Shown here: piece after piece, positions 1 to 5,186 of the stretch | How the letters are laid out: each line of letters starts with the position of its first letter | Position numbering within the stretch: the first letter of the stretch is position 1 | From: a virus | IMG/VR virus record: IMGVR_UViG_3300031601_000055 | Span: 1 to 20,446 of that record | Length of the DNA: 20,446 bases | Strand: one strand, 5' to 3' | The notes under the pieces: model-generated | Database searches by the model: none | The model's input: only the letters and a program-made list of their open reading frames with translations | What the model was told of the DNA's origin: nothing | Program-made: the position numbers and the translations under genes

Positions 1-693
1 GTAGAATTTTATGAACGATCCTCGAATTTCCAAGACGTAATTGACCCAAATGGTATTAACATAATTGATTATCTTTCAATCTTGGATAATTTTTGGGAAG
101 TGGGGAAACCAATACAGGAAATACATGAGATTTTAAAAAAGGGTATTGCTGTCATATGTCTTCAAAAAAAGCCTGGGGCTGAATTTGCTAAAGGTGGAGC
201 AGTTACCCTTGAAGTCCCACGACTTGTAATCAATATGGACAACAACTCGCCCTTTGGTGGTGTCGCTAAAATTGCCAAAGCAAAAGCATGGGCCACAAAA
301 AATAATCCTAATGGTCTGGAACGAGATTATAAAATAGTAGATAGTTGGAAAATAATCCCTACCTCGGATTGGCGATATATGACAGAAAAAGAACGTATCA
401 AGGTTAATGCCGATTATGGAGCAGAAAAGGCCGCACAACAAGAATACATTTATGAATTTAGATTAGAGGATGGAACACTGGCTGGGTTAAATTATAGGGA
501 TAGGCAGGAATGGATAAATAAATATCCGGGAGTAGATGTTGATTTTGAGCTTACTGGCTTGAAAAAGAAACTTGATTTTAGATCATGGCTTAAACGTAAA
601 AACTGGTTTTTCCAGGTAGCGGCATATTTAAATCAGGCACAAATGAAAGCTTCACAGCAAGCATTAGGTGAACCATTGGGCGAAAGCGGATGA
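1..693 (+). CDS. RecA/DnaB-like phage ATPase, C-terminal part (5' end outside window)
   Basis: The frame is open from base 1 to the TGA at 691-693 (230 residues visible), so the true start lies to the left and the TTG at 82 is unlikely to be the start. The visible part looks like the second half of a RecA-fold ATPase core. A hydrophobic strand ending in Asp (NIIDYLSI, about residues 19-26) fits Walker B, and GIAVICLQKKPG followed by a Gly-Gly segment fits the next core strand and loop of phage DnaB/RecA-like NTPases. The Walker A region is not in the window. A basic C-terminal part ends in a Gln-rich tail. Its place at the end of an early operon fits a replication or recombination ATPase. Family assignment is fairly sure; exact role is inferred. 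Confidence 0.7.
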   Translation, partial: VEFYERSSNFQDVIDPNGINIIDYLSILDNFWEVGKPIQEIHEILKKGIAVICLQKKPGAEFAKGGAVTLEVPRLVINMDNNSPFGGVAKIAKAKAWATKNNPNGLERDYKIVDSWKIIPTSDWRYMTEKERIKVNADYGAEKAAQQEYIYEFRLEDGTLAGLNYRDRQEWINKYPGVDVDFELTGLKKKLDFRSWLKRKNWFFQVAAYLNQAQMKASQQALGEPLGESG

Positions 694-803
694 AAAAACT
701 ATACAAAATAATGGCCGATCTCTTAACACGATTGCCTTATACCCGCAGGACTAGCCTATCGGTTGACTGGTTGTTAATCAAAAGTGAGCGAGGTTCAGAA
801 TGA
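690..803 (+). CDS. small hypothetical protein (37 aa)
   Basis: The ATG overlaps the stop of the upstream ATPase gene by four bases, and its own TGA overlaps the next ATG by four bases (ATGA at 800-803). The product is basic (MKKLYKIMADLLTRLPYTRR at the N-terminus) with no recognisable domain. The double overlap is typical of translational coupling in phage operons and is the main reason for calling it. The Shine-Dalgarno site is poor (GCGG). It could be no more than a coupling bridge between its neighbours. Confidence 0.4.
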   Translation: MKKLYKIMADLLTRLPYTRRTSLSVDWLLIKSERGSE

Positions 804-1144
804 CACATATCAAAGAAATTATCCCCGGTGTTTTAATCCAGGCAGCAGAGAAACAAAGTGAACGGGGAAATAAAATGACTAAAATCCAAAAAGGAAAAAT
901 GATTTTTAAAACAAATCCAGACAAAGGATTTGTGTTTAAAGCATGGGAGACGGATTCAAAAGGCGACGCCCTTATAGAAGTTGAAAAAGATGGTGAAATT
1001 ATTCGTAGTTTTATTTTTCCAGCTTACAAGGTATGGAATATTCCTGCCCATGCAAATGATATCATCGAAAGCGAATTACAGAAAAATACCCATGGCTATA
1101 TAATGGCAGGATCAAACGGTTTTGGCGGGAATGTTTTTGCGTAA
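800..1144 (+). CDS. hypothetical phage protein (114 aa)
   Basis: Unknown function. The ATG at 800 overlaps the preceding stop and has AGG about 8 bases upstream. A second in-frame ATG at 874 has a GGGGA site and could be the real start, which would give a product of about 90 residues. The protein is soluble and mixed alpha/beta in composition, with a Gly/Asn-rich C-terminus (GSNGFGGN). No signal peptide, membrane segment or motif is seen. It overlaps the next reading frame at TAATG (1142-1146). Confidence 0.55.
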   Translation: MTHIKEIIPGVLIQAAEKQSERGNKMTKIQKGKMIFKTNPDKGFVFKAWETDSKGDALIEVEKDGEIIRSFIFPAYKVWNIPAHANDIIESELQKNTHGYIMAGSNGFGGNVFA

Positions 1145-1155
1145 TGAGGCGAAGT

Positions 1156-1335
1156 ATGATGATGACCAAAGAAGAAAAAGCGCAGTTTGAAGCAATGGTG
1201 TCAGCCTCACAGGTTATTCGTACCTGGACTACTGTGGCCGTTGAGTCAGGTCATCCGACCTGTTGGATGGATGATGTTGACGATATCAGGAAAATAGCCT
1301 GTATCGGATTGGGATTGAAAGATGCCAAGCTATAA
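1156..1335 (+). CDS. small hypothetical protein (59 aa)
   Basis: I chose the ATG at 1156 because GAGG (1146-1149) lies six bases upstream. The in-frame ATG at 1144 overlaps the previous stop and would add four residues, but has no good ribosome site. The acidic product has an N-terminal helix (TKEEKAQFEAMV) and a Cys-Trp-Met-Asp-Asp segment. No family is recognised. Its 3' end overlaps the next gene by 14 bases. Confidence 0.5.
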   Translation: MMMTKEEKAQFEAMVSASQVIRTWTTVAVESGHPTCWMDDVDDIRKIACIGLGLKDAKL

Positions 1336-1750
1336 AATCAAAAAACGGTCTCCAAAATGGGATAGTATTTTGAAAACCGGTTACTATATATATTCCAGAA
1401 TCTACTCGAAATGCAAGAATGGCCGGGCCTTTAGGCGTTACAGGATGGCTGGGCCTTACAGAAGCCGGAAGAAAGCAGCAGCGGCAGCCGGAATGCTCAC
1501 CTTAAAATTTAATGAATTTGCTAAGAAAGTCGAAAAGGAAGAAAAACAAGCATCGCGGCCAGACACAGAACAAGCGCCAAACAGGATGAAAATGGATAGA
1601 GAATCAGTGATGAAGCGTTGGGATAGTTGGTCGCAATATTATCGTGAAGGTGGTCGCGCTTCCTGGCCACGGGATTCGTTTGAGAGTTTGCTTGATTATT
1701 TTGAGAATGAAATCGCAGAAGCGATAAGCAGGTCTGACATGCAAAATTAG
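1322..1750 (+). CDS. hypothetical basic protein (142 aa)
   Basis: Unknown function. The N-terminal half is very basic (YKIKKRSPKW, then Arg/Lys-rich segments including RSRKKAAAAA), which suggests nucleic-acid contact. The C-terminal half is acidic and Trp-rich (KRWDSWSQYYREGG) and ends in a predicted helix. The gene starts inside its upstream neighbour. Its first 12 or so codons are repeated, in diverged form, at 1856-1905 downstream, including the motif YKIKKRSPKW, so this locus has undergone partial duplication. No known domain is visible. Confidence 0.5.
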   Translation: MPSYKIKKRSPKWDSILKTGYYIYSRIYSKCKNGRAFRRYRMAGPYRSRKKAAAAAGMLTLKFNEFAKKVEKEEKQASRPDTEQAPNRMKMDRESVMKRWDSWSQYYREGGRASWPRDSFESLLDYFENEIAEAISRSDMQN

Positions 1751-1763
1751 CCGTCTAACATTA

Positions 1764-1829
1764 GTTCTGCGAAGAGCTAGGATAGAATACGTCACAAGTT
1801 GCGTATACGCAACTTGGTCTTCTTAGAAC
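1764..1829. repeat. nested inverted repeat with a perfect 22-bp palindrome
   Basis: The core at 1795-1816 is a perfect 22-bp palindrome, CAAGTTGCGTA followed by its exact reverse complement. It is flanked by two further matching pairs: GTTCT (1764-1768) with AGAAC (1825-1829), and GAAGA (1771-1775) with TCTTC (1818-1822). There is no T-run after it, so it is not an ordinary terminator. It lies between the gene at 1322 and the duplicated fragment at 1853. It could be an operator, a recombination or processing site, or an inserted palindromic element; the sequence alone does not decide. Confidence 0.7.
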
Positions 1830-1852
1830 GGCAATTGGGGGGGGGATGAATA

Positions 1853-1954
1853 ATGTTACCAACGTATAAAATCAAGAAAAGAAGCCCGAAGTGGGGGGGG
1901 GATAGCATATCCCGGGCCGGAAGAAGAAAAACTGAAGACACACAGGAGAGCATC
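1853..1954 (+). pseudogene. duplicated 5' fragment of the 1322-1750 gene
   Basis: This stretch encodes LPTYKIKKRSPKW..DSI, which matches the start of the upstream protein (MPSYKIKKRSPKWDSI). In this copy a run of nine G (1893-1901) replaces the three G of the upstream copy and adds Gly-Gly in frame. The rest of the parent gene is missing apart from a short resemblance (GRRKTE against SRKKAA). The frame runs on into the gene at 1955, so an N-terminally extended fusion protein is formally possible. The ATG at 1853 is preceded only by a G9 run, whereas the ATG at 1955 has a much better ribosome site. Confidence 0.5.
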
Positions 1955-2134
1955 ATGGAACTAAACCCGGGAGAGGTCAGGATTTATTATCGCACAAAAG
2001 TTGGAGATATCGACACCGAACTTGACGAAGCACTGGGAGTCGTCTTAGAGAAATTCGGGTATCGAAGGTGGGCATCTGGATTTGAAATAGCAATTGATGT
2101 TCGGAATCTGGTGTTCGGCAAGAAGAAAAATTGA
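1955..2134 (+). CDS. small conserved-looking phage protein (59 aa)
   Basis: I chose the ATG at 1955 because AGGAGAG (1944-1950) sits at good spacing, rather than the in-frame ATG at 1853 in the duplicated fragment. The product (VRIYYRTKVGDIDTELDEAL, then FGYRRWASG) resembles small proteins common in phage early regions. In these a short beta strand is followed by an acidic helix and an Arg-Trp-Ala-Ser-Gly turn. No biochemical role is known to me. It is the last rightward gene before the convergent leftward operon. Confidence 0.6.
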   Translation: MELNPGEVRIYYRTKVGDIDTELDEALGVVLEKFGYRRWASGFEIAIDVRNLVFGKKKN

Positions 2135-2139
2135 AAATA

Positions 2140-2212
2140 GATGCAAAAAACTTTTGTATCTGGAATATGCGGAAGTATAAGTTTGCGAGCATAAAACTTG
2201 CCTCCCGCATAT
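2140..2212. terminator. two hairpins between convergent operons, possible bidirectional terminator
   Basis: The first hairpin (2140-2160) has a 9-bp stem, GATGCAAAA with TTTTGTATC, including one G-T pair. The second has an outer stem ATATGCGG (2165-2172) with CCGCATAT (2205-2212) and an inner AAGTTT/AAACTT pair. Both lie in the gap between a rightward gene ending at 2134 and a leftward gene ending at 2244, which is where terminators are expected. Neither has a strong T-run, so efficiency is uncertain. Confidence 0.35.
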
Positions 2213-2243
2213 CTGAAGGGGGAATTACTTTTACCCGATCTAA

Positions 2244-2576
2244 TCATCTTGTAAAGATTTGTCCATCTTTTGTATTCCTCCAAGCGGGATAAAGATCGTT
2301 CAACAGGCGATGAATGCCTGCCGCAACACGGTCGACGTGTTTATCTGCTGCCATCTTGGGGGTTTTCCCCCTGGCATAGTTTTTTCTTGCATATGCCCTC
2401 AATTTTTCCTCAGCCTCTTCGGGCACATGTAGATCCCCGCTTCTGTAAGCGGATATTGTCGATGGTGCGACGCCCAGTAACTCTGAGGTCTCTTTGTTAC
2501 GGATTTTCGCATGAGACTGCAAACTACAAAATTGTGCCGGGCTTATTGTCCTCGCCGGTGGTGTCTTGGCCCTCAT
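2244..2576 (-). CDS. helix-turn-helix DNA-binding protein (110 aa)
   Basis: Residues about 27-46 (NKETSELLGVAPSTISAYRS) have the pattern of a helix-turn-helix: a first helix, the turn Gly-Val-Ala, then a recognition helix starting Pro-Ser-Thr. The flanks are basic and Lys/Arg-rich, and the C-terminal helix contains RVAAGIHRLLNDLYPAWR. Its ATG overlaps the stop of the upstream ribbon-helix-helix gene by four bases and has a strong GGGAGGGG site. It probably regulates a nearby promoter or acts on phage DNA. The target is unknown. It is the last gene of the leftward operon. Confidence 0.6.
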   Translation of the reverse strand: MRAKTPPARTISPAQFCSLQSHAKIRNKETSELLGVAPSTISAYRSGDLHVPEEAEEKLRAYARKNYARGKTPKMAADKHVDRVAAGIHRLLNDLYPAWRNTKDGQIFTR

Positions 2577-2731
2577 TTCTCTTCCCCTCCCTTTTTTCTC
2601 AATTCCTGTTTATCAAGAAACTTATCAAGCGCACGCCTAACGGTTTCTGCCTGCTGAAATCCTTTTCCTTGACAGTAGGCCCGGAGCCGTTCCTTTTGTG
2701 CCTTTGGTAGATATATAGTGATTTTTACCAT
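2573..2731 (-). CDS. ribbon-helix-helix (CopG/Arc-like) DNA-binding protein (52 aa)
   Basis: The 52-residue product begins MVKITIYLP, a short beta strand with the alternating pattern of ribbon-helix-helix repressors. Two helices follow: KAQKERLRAYCQG and AETVRRALDKFLD. This matches CopG/Arc/MetJ-type proteins, which dimerise through the strand and insert it in the DNA major groove. The start has a CTGGAG site, and the stop is fused to the next start (ATGA). Tandem coupling with a helix-turn-helix gene suggests a two-gene regulatory unit. A related but decayed arrangement lies at 4280-4501. Confidence 0.75.
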   Translation of the reverse strand: MVKITIYLPKAQKERLRAYCQGKGFQQAETVRRALDKFLDKQELRKKGGEEK

Positions 2732-2793
2732 AATTTTTTCTCCAGAGCCTGCCCAGTCGCAACCGGGCAGGCGGGGTAGTGGTTTCAGATGTT

Positions 2794-3288
2794 TTATATT
2801 TTTCTGAATTTTCCTTTGTCATCTCTACAATACAATTTGCCACTCGCCCATAATTCCGCAATTTTTTCAACAACCGGGCTGGGAGCGCCGGTTTCTTTTA
2901 CTTCGACGCCATCGACAAAAGTTACTTCGTCGTTCCACTTCGCACGTTCCTTGGCGAGGTGGGCATTGACCTCCATTAGATGTTGCCCTGCAGCCCGGAT
3001 ATGAGCCAGTATTTTTTCTATGTCTTCGCAGGTATAAAAGCGCGGGACGACATACCCAAAGTCGTCGAAGAAAACGGACCTTCCATTTTCTTTTGTCCTT
3101 AAACAAGTGGCCTGCACTCCATCAAGGCATTCGGTTGTACTGTACACAACCGGCCCATTCTTGAGGTACAGATCCGGCAACTCTTTTTTGGGCAGGGCAT
3201 GGATTTGAGTAATTTGATAACCTTTTCCCCCTGCGCTACTGATTTCCCTGGTTGCCTCAATCCGGATTTCTGTGTTTTCTGTGTTCAC
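2794..3288 (-). CDS. hypothetical phage protein (164 aa)
   Basis: Unknown function. It starts at GTG (3288-3286), preceded by a strong TGGAGG site at the end of a leader that is repeated upstream of the next gene. The N-terminal half contains beta-rich segments (KGYQITQIHALP and GPVVYSTTEC). The middle contains FDDFGYVVPRFYTCEDIEKIL, followed by a long helical region (AHLAKERAKWNDE). No membrane segment, signal peptide or catalytic motif is obvious. It is one of three small genes upstream of the two regulators in the leftward operon. Confidence 0.55.
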   Translation of the reverse strand: MNTENTEIRIEATREISSAGGKGYQITQIHALPKKELPDLYLKNGPVVYSTTECLDGVQATCLRTKENGRSVFFDDFGYVVPRFYTCEDIEKILAHIRAAGQHLMEVNAHLAKERAKWNDEVTFVDGVEVKETGAPSPVVEKIAELWASGKLYCRDDKGKFRKI

Positions 3289-3354
3289 GATTTTCCTCCA
3301 GGCAGTTTATTTGCCAGTGCCCAGGGCGTTAAGGTCTACTATTAGACTAAATTT
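3287..3354 (-). repeat. leader repeat, copy A
   Basis: About 68 bases covering the ribosome site and upstream leader of the 2794-3288 gene. It is clearly similar to copy B at 3551-3618. In leftward orientation both copies contain TTAGTCTAAT, then a CGCCCTGGG motif, then a TGGAG ribosome site just before the start codon. Copy A also overlaps the stop codon of the upstream gene. Confidence 0.6.
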
Positions 3355-3553
3355 CGGCTAATTCGTCGGGATCGGTGTAGGGATTTTCTTCGCGCCATAC
3401 AAAATCCTCGTGATCACTGCAACAACAATTTCCTGCGTGTCCAGGGTGTAGCTCAGTATAGTAGCTGCCATTTTCGTCGCACAATAATACGGCGTGTGCC
3501 GACCGGTAATTGATATTTCTTTCCAGTTCTTTTAAAGCTTCTTGTTTTTCCAT
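3347..3553 (-). CDS. small hypothetical protein with Cys/His cluster (68 aa)
   Basis: The acidic product has a central Cys/His-rich stretch (HPGHAGNCCCSDHED), which could bind a metal, although the spacing matches no zinc finger I know. A CTGGAG site precedes the ATG. The N-terminal helix contains ELERNIN, also seen in the next upstream gene (IERNIN), and the two genes share the identical bases ATTGATATTTCTTTC (plus strand) there. A partial relationship between them is therefore possible. Function unknown. Confidence 0.5.
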   Translation of the reverse strand: MEKQEALKELERNINYRSAHAVLLCDENGSYYTELHPGHAGNCCCSDHEDFVWREENPYTDPDELAEI

Positions 3554-3618
3554 GATTTTCTCCAGGGCGGTTTATTGCCTTACCCAGGGCGGTGAAGTTA
3601 TTCGATTAGACTAATTAG
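3551..3618 (-). repeat. leader repeat, copy B
   Basis: The second copy of the leader repeat, upstream of the 3347-3553 gene. Two shorter relatives of its AAC-T-A-CGC-TGGG core lie in the leader of the operon, at 3931-3948 and 3986-4008. The repeat could be a shared translational or transcriptional control element, or a trace of gene-by-gene duplication. Confidence 0.6.
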
Positions 3619-3636
3619 GTTATTGCCCACGTGCCA

Positions 3637-3864
3637 TCAGTTTGCAAACCCCATCGTTTTAATACGGAGACTATGCTTTCTTCTTTTTTGGATTTGCTCT
3701 ATTAACACAGGTCCGTGTCCTTTGTCTTGTCCCCAAATATCGACCATATCTCCGTTTGCGATAGCCCGGGTTTTGCCAAAATCTTCATTGATATTTCTTT
3801 CGATTTCCATTCCTTTTTCCTGTTTAATTTGTTTTTCGCTACCTTTCATTTCATTTTTCCCCAT
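3637..3864 (-). CDS. small hypothetical protein (75 aa, or 57 aa from an internal start)
   Basis: The frame opens at an ATG at 3864. An internal ATG at 3810 has a better site (AACAGGAAAAAGGA) and would give MEIERNINEDFGK, which I consider at least as likely. The product is basic at the C-terminus (KRRKHSLRIK) and has a beta-like centre (NGDMVDIWGQDKGHGPVLIE). It is the first sizeable gene of the leftward operon. A 17-codon reading frame (3928-3875, MATALIRKALEVMKEQD) precedes it, with no clear ribosome site. Function unknown. Confidence 0.4.
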   Translation of the reverse strand: MGKNEMKGSEKQIKQEKGMEIERNINEDFGKTRAIANGDMVDIWGQDKGHGPVLIEQIQKRRKHSLRIKTMGFAN

Positions 3865-4180
3865 GTACCTGTGTCTAGTCCTGTTCTTTCATGACTTCTA
3901 AAGCCTTTCGTATCAGGGCCGTAGCCATTTCCCAGCATTAAGTTAATATTCCCAGATTAATTTGCTGCACTTACCTGTTTTTTTTCCCCCAGCGTTGAGG
4001 TTAATAATGTTGTTTTTTTATCTAATTATAATATAACATAGGTCGATCCGCCTGTCAATAGCAATCTAACAAATAAATAGAAATAATCTTCTAAAAGGGG
4101 GTAACTAGCTGATTTTACAGGAAAAGAAAGTTTGAAATAAATTAAAATAAAGTTTGGGGGAAGGGGGGAGGAGGGGGGAA
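3865..4180. other. gene-poor leader and intergenic region
   Basis: About 315 bases without a confident gene. It holds the 17-codon frame at 3928-3875, two short leader-repeat relatives, the leftward promoter at 4058-4030, and an AT-rich stretch (4059-4150). After these comes a G-rich block on the plus strand (4155-4178) with runs of five, six, two and six G. The G block lies just downstream of the terminator at 4181-4223, so it should usually not be transcribed from the right. Confidence 0.5.
4030..4058 (-). promoter_or_regulatory. leftward sigma70-type promoter
   Basis: TTGACA (4058-4053), a 17-base spacer and TATATT (4035-4030) give a near-consensus promoter reading left. It lies in a gene-free, AT-rich stretch about 170 bases upstream of the first sizeable leftward gene. 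It should drive the operon 3864 to 2244. A -10 variant TATTAT with a 19-base spacer overlaps it. Confidence 0.6.
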
Positions 4181-4223
4181 TAATAAAAAGCCCCTGACAG
4201 GCTGGGAGGTCTACCAGAGGCTT
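4181..4223 (-). terminator. intrinsic terminator for the leftward csx16/ERCC4 cassette
   Basis: Read leftward, the stem AAGCCTCTG pairs with CAGGGGCTT (one G-T pair) around an 18-base loop and is followed by TTTTTATTATT. This is a standard factor-independent terminator. It closes the transcript coming from 5186-4280 and separates that cassette from the operon starting at 4058. Confidence 0.75.
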
Positions 4224-4254
4224 AAGGAGAAAGGAGAATTAAGAAGTATTTATA

Positions 4255-4283
4255 CAGATATAGCAAGCAAGTAGGATTGTCAA
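4255..4283 (-). promoter_or_regulatory. possible weak leftward promoter
   Basis: TTGACA (4283-4278) is followed by TATATC after 15 bases or TATCTG after 17 bases. The -35 is perfect but the -10 is poor. Only about 30 bases separate it from the intrinsic terminator, so a transcript from here would be a short RNA of about 60-70 nt. Confidence 0.25.
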
Positions 4284-4400
4284 GTCCTTTCATCTTCGAG
4301 CTTATATTCCAGGGATTTAAGCAGCAGTGATTCCGTCACCTTCTGTGCGTAAGCGCGGTTGTCACAAAAGAAAATAGGTAGGCGGTATTTTGGCCCTCAT
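4280..4400 (-). pseudogene. decayed relic related to the start of the HTH gene
   Basis: The ATG at 4400 opens MRAKIPPTYFLL and then stops. The intact helix-turn-helix gene at 2576 opens MRAKTPPAR, and the bases around the start (AAATGAGGGCCAA) are identical in both places. In another frame, 38 codons from 4396 to the TGA at 4282-4280 (ending KSLEYKLEDERT) stay open but lack a start. The picture is of a disrupted gene whose start resembles that of the 2244-2576 gene. Confidence 0.4.
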
Positions 4401-4501
4401 TTTTCACCCCCCTTCTTATCGTAAATATCCAGAAAGATTGCAATAGCTTGGCGAACCAATTCCGCCGTAGGATATTCCATCAGCCCTGCCCTCAAAAGCA
4501 T
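4397..4501 (-). CDS. short RHH-like remnant or small protein (34 aa)
   Basis: ATG at 4501 overlaps the end of the Csx16-like gene; TGA at 4399-4397 overlaps the next ATG. The product contains TAELVRQAIAIFLDIYDKKGG, which aligns with the second helix and tail of the intact ribbon-helix-helix protein (AETVRRALDKFLD, then RKKGG). The beta-strand half needed for DNA binding is missing. It is either a truncated paralogue or a decayed gene. Confidence 0.4.
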   Translation of the reverse strand: MLLRAGLMEYPTAELVRQAIAIFLDIYDKKGGEK

Positions 4502-4854
4502 TGTGTCCAGCGACCGGCAGCGGCTGGCACCGGTCGTTTATGTTCCCATTTTCTATGGGTACGTTCTCCAAATAACTGTTCTATCTTATATGTCACAGGC
4601 GGAGATGCGATTGATCGCACTATCTTCGCTGTCAGCTCGACTCCCCTTAATTCAGAGGTGAGTCGTAATGGGACTTCGGTAAAGCTCGCTGTCAAACACG
4701 ACAACGAGTGAGGAAGAACGCCGAGGACATGGCGTCCTGTCACTTCTGCGGGACTGGCGTGGCTAAGAACTTCCACGTCTTTAGTCACAATCCCCTCTTC
4801 GACCAGATATTCTACTAGGCCAGGATGTCTGGTAACAACAACGTCAATTTTCAT
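4492..4854 (-). CDS. Csx16-like (VVA1548 family) protein, possible phage ring nuclease
   Basis: The N-terminal ~75 residues carry the pattern I associate with Csx16: VTRHPG at 7-12 followed by a helix, VLGVLP at 43-48, and PLRLTSELRGVEL at 62-74. Csx16 accompanies type III CRISPR systems. To my knowledge it has been reported to degrade cyclic oligoadenylate, the second messenger of those systems. In a phage it could blunt host type III immunity; this is inference. The ATG overlaps the ERCC4 stop (TTATGA) and an AAGGAG site lies inside the ERCC4 end, so the two are translationally coupled. The last ~25 residues are basic, look unlike the family, and are partly encoded by a GC-rich inverted repeat (4511-4536). 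An intact cyclic-nucleotide pocket cannot be judged from here. Confidence 0.65.
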   Translation of the reverse strand: MKIDVVVTRHPGLVEYLVEEGIVTKDVEVLSHASPAEVTGRHVLGVLPHSLSCLTASFTEVPLRLTSELRGVELTAKIVRSIASPPVTYKIEQLFGERTHRKWEHKRPVPAAAGRWTQCF

Positions 4855-5186
4855 AATTCTTTTCTCCTTATTTCAATCACCTTGTCAATTGACTTCGGGT
4901 TCATCCGACTGCGGTAATTACCGGTAGCCAAGTCACCTAGGCTTGTCTCTATAACCAGTGCAAAATATTCGTAGGATTTTGAGCGCTTGAGTTCTCGCTC
5001 AAAGCGATCTCTACCGATAGAGAGGGAGCCGACACAATCGTCTAAATTTTTCCGTTCGATTGCGATCTGGTCCTCGTATCCCTGGATTGAGTAATCACCG
5101 GTAGACAGAGTGGCGCGGATAGAAGGCGTCTTGAACTTGTAGGCGTTTTGCTCACGCGTATCGATAATTAGGGTGATATTATCCAT
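4851..5186 (-). CDS. ERCC4-family nuclease domain protein, C-terminally short (111 aa)
   Basis: The protein has the ERCC4/XPF nuclease signature: LIIDTREQ with Asp9 and Glu12, TGDYS with Asp31, and ERKNLDD (44-50), which fits the GDXnERKXXXD motif. Metal-binding acids are therefore present. After the YFALVIE strand and NYRSRMNP it ends at residue 111, well before the usual end of the domain, where other phage members continue for tens of residues. The final residues (IEIRRKEL) also encode the ribosome site of the next gene. It may be truncated and inactive as a nuclease, or have a reduced role such as DNA-end binding. The ATG at 5186 has only a weak site (GAG). A leftward promoter lies at 5399-5371. 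Confidence 0.7.
   Translation of the reverse strand: MDNITLIIDTREQNAYKFKTPSIRATLSTGDYSIQGYEDQIAIERKNLDDCVGSLSIGRDRFERELKRSKSYEYFALVIETSLGDLATGNYRSRMNPKSIDKVIEIRRKEL

Noticed and set aside
2270-2710. Rightward 146-codon frame
   Set aside because: It lies opposite the convincing HTH and RHH genes; its translation is low-complexity (Phe/Ser/Pro-rich) and has no family pattern.
4280-4501. Read-through of UGA at 4399-4397 to give one 73-residue protein
   Set aside because: The downstream frame is in register and open, but TGA is used as the normal stop by many genes here, and similarity to the MRAK start of the HTH gene explains the layout better as decay.
4448-4711. Rightward 87-codon frame opposite the Csx16-like gene
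   Set aside because: The opposite strand has clear family motifs, coupling and a ribosome site; the rightward frame has none.
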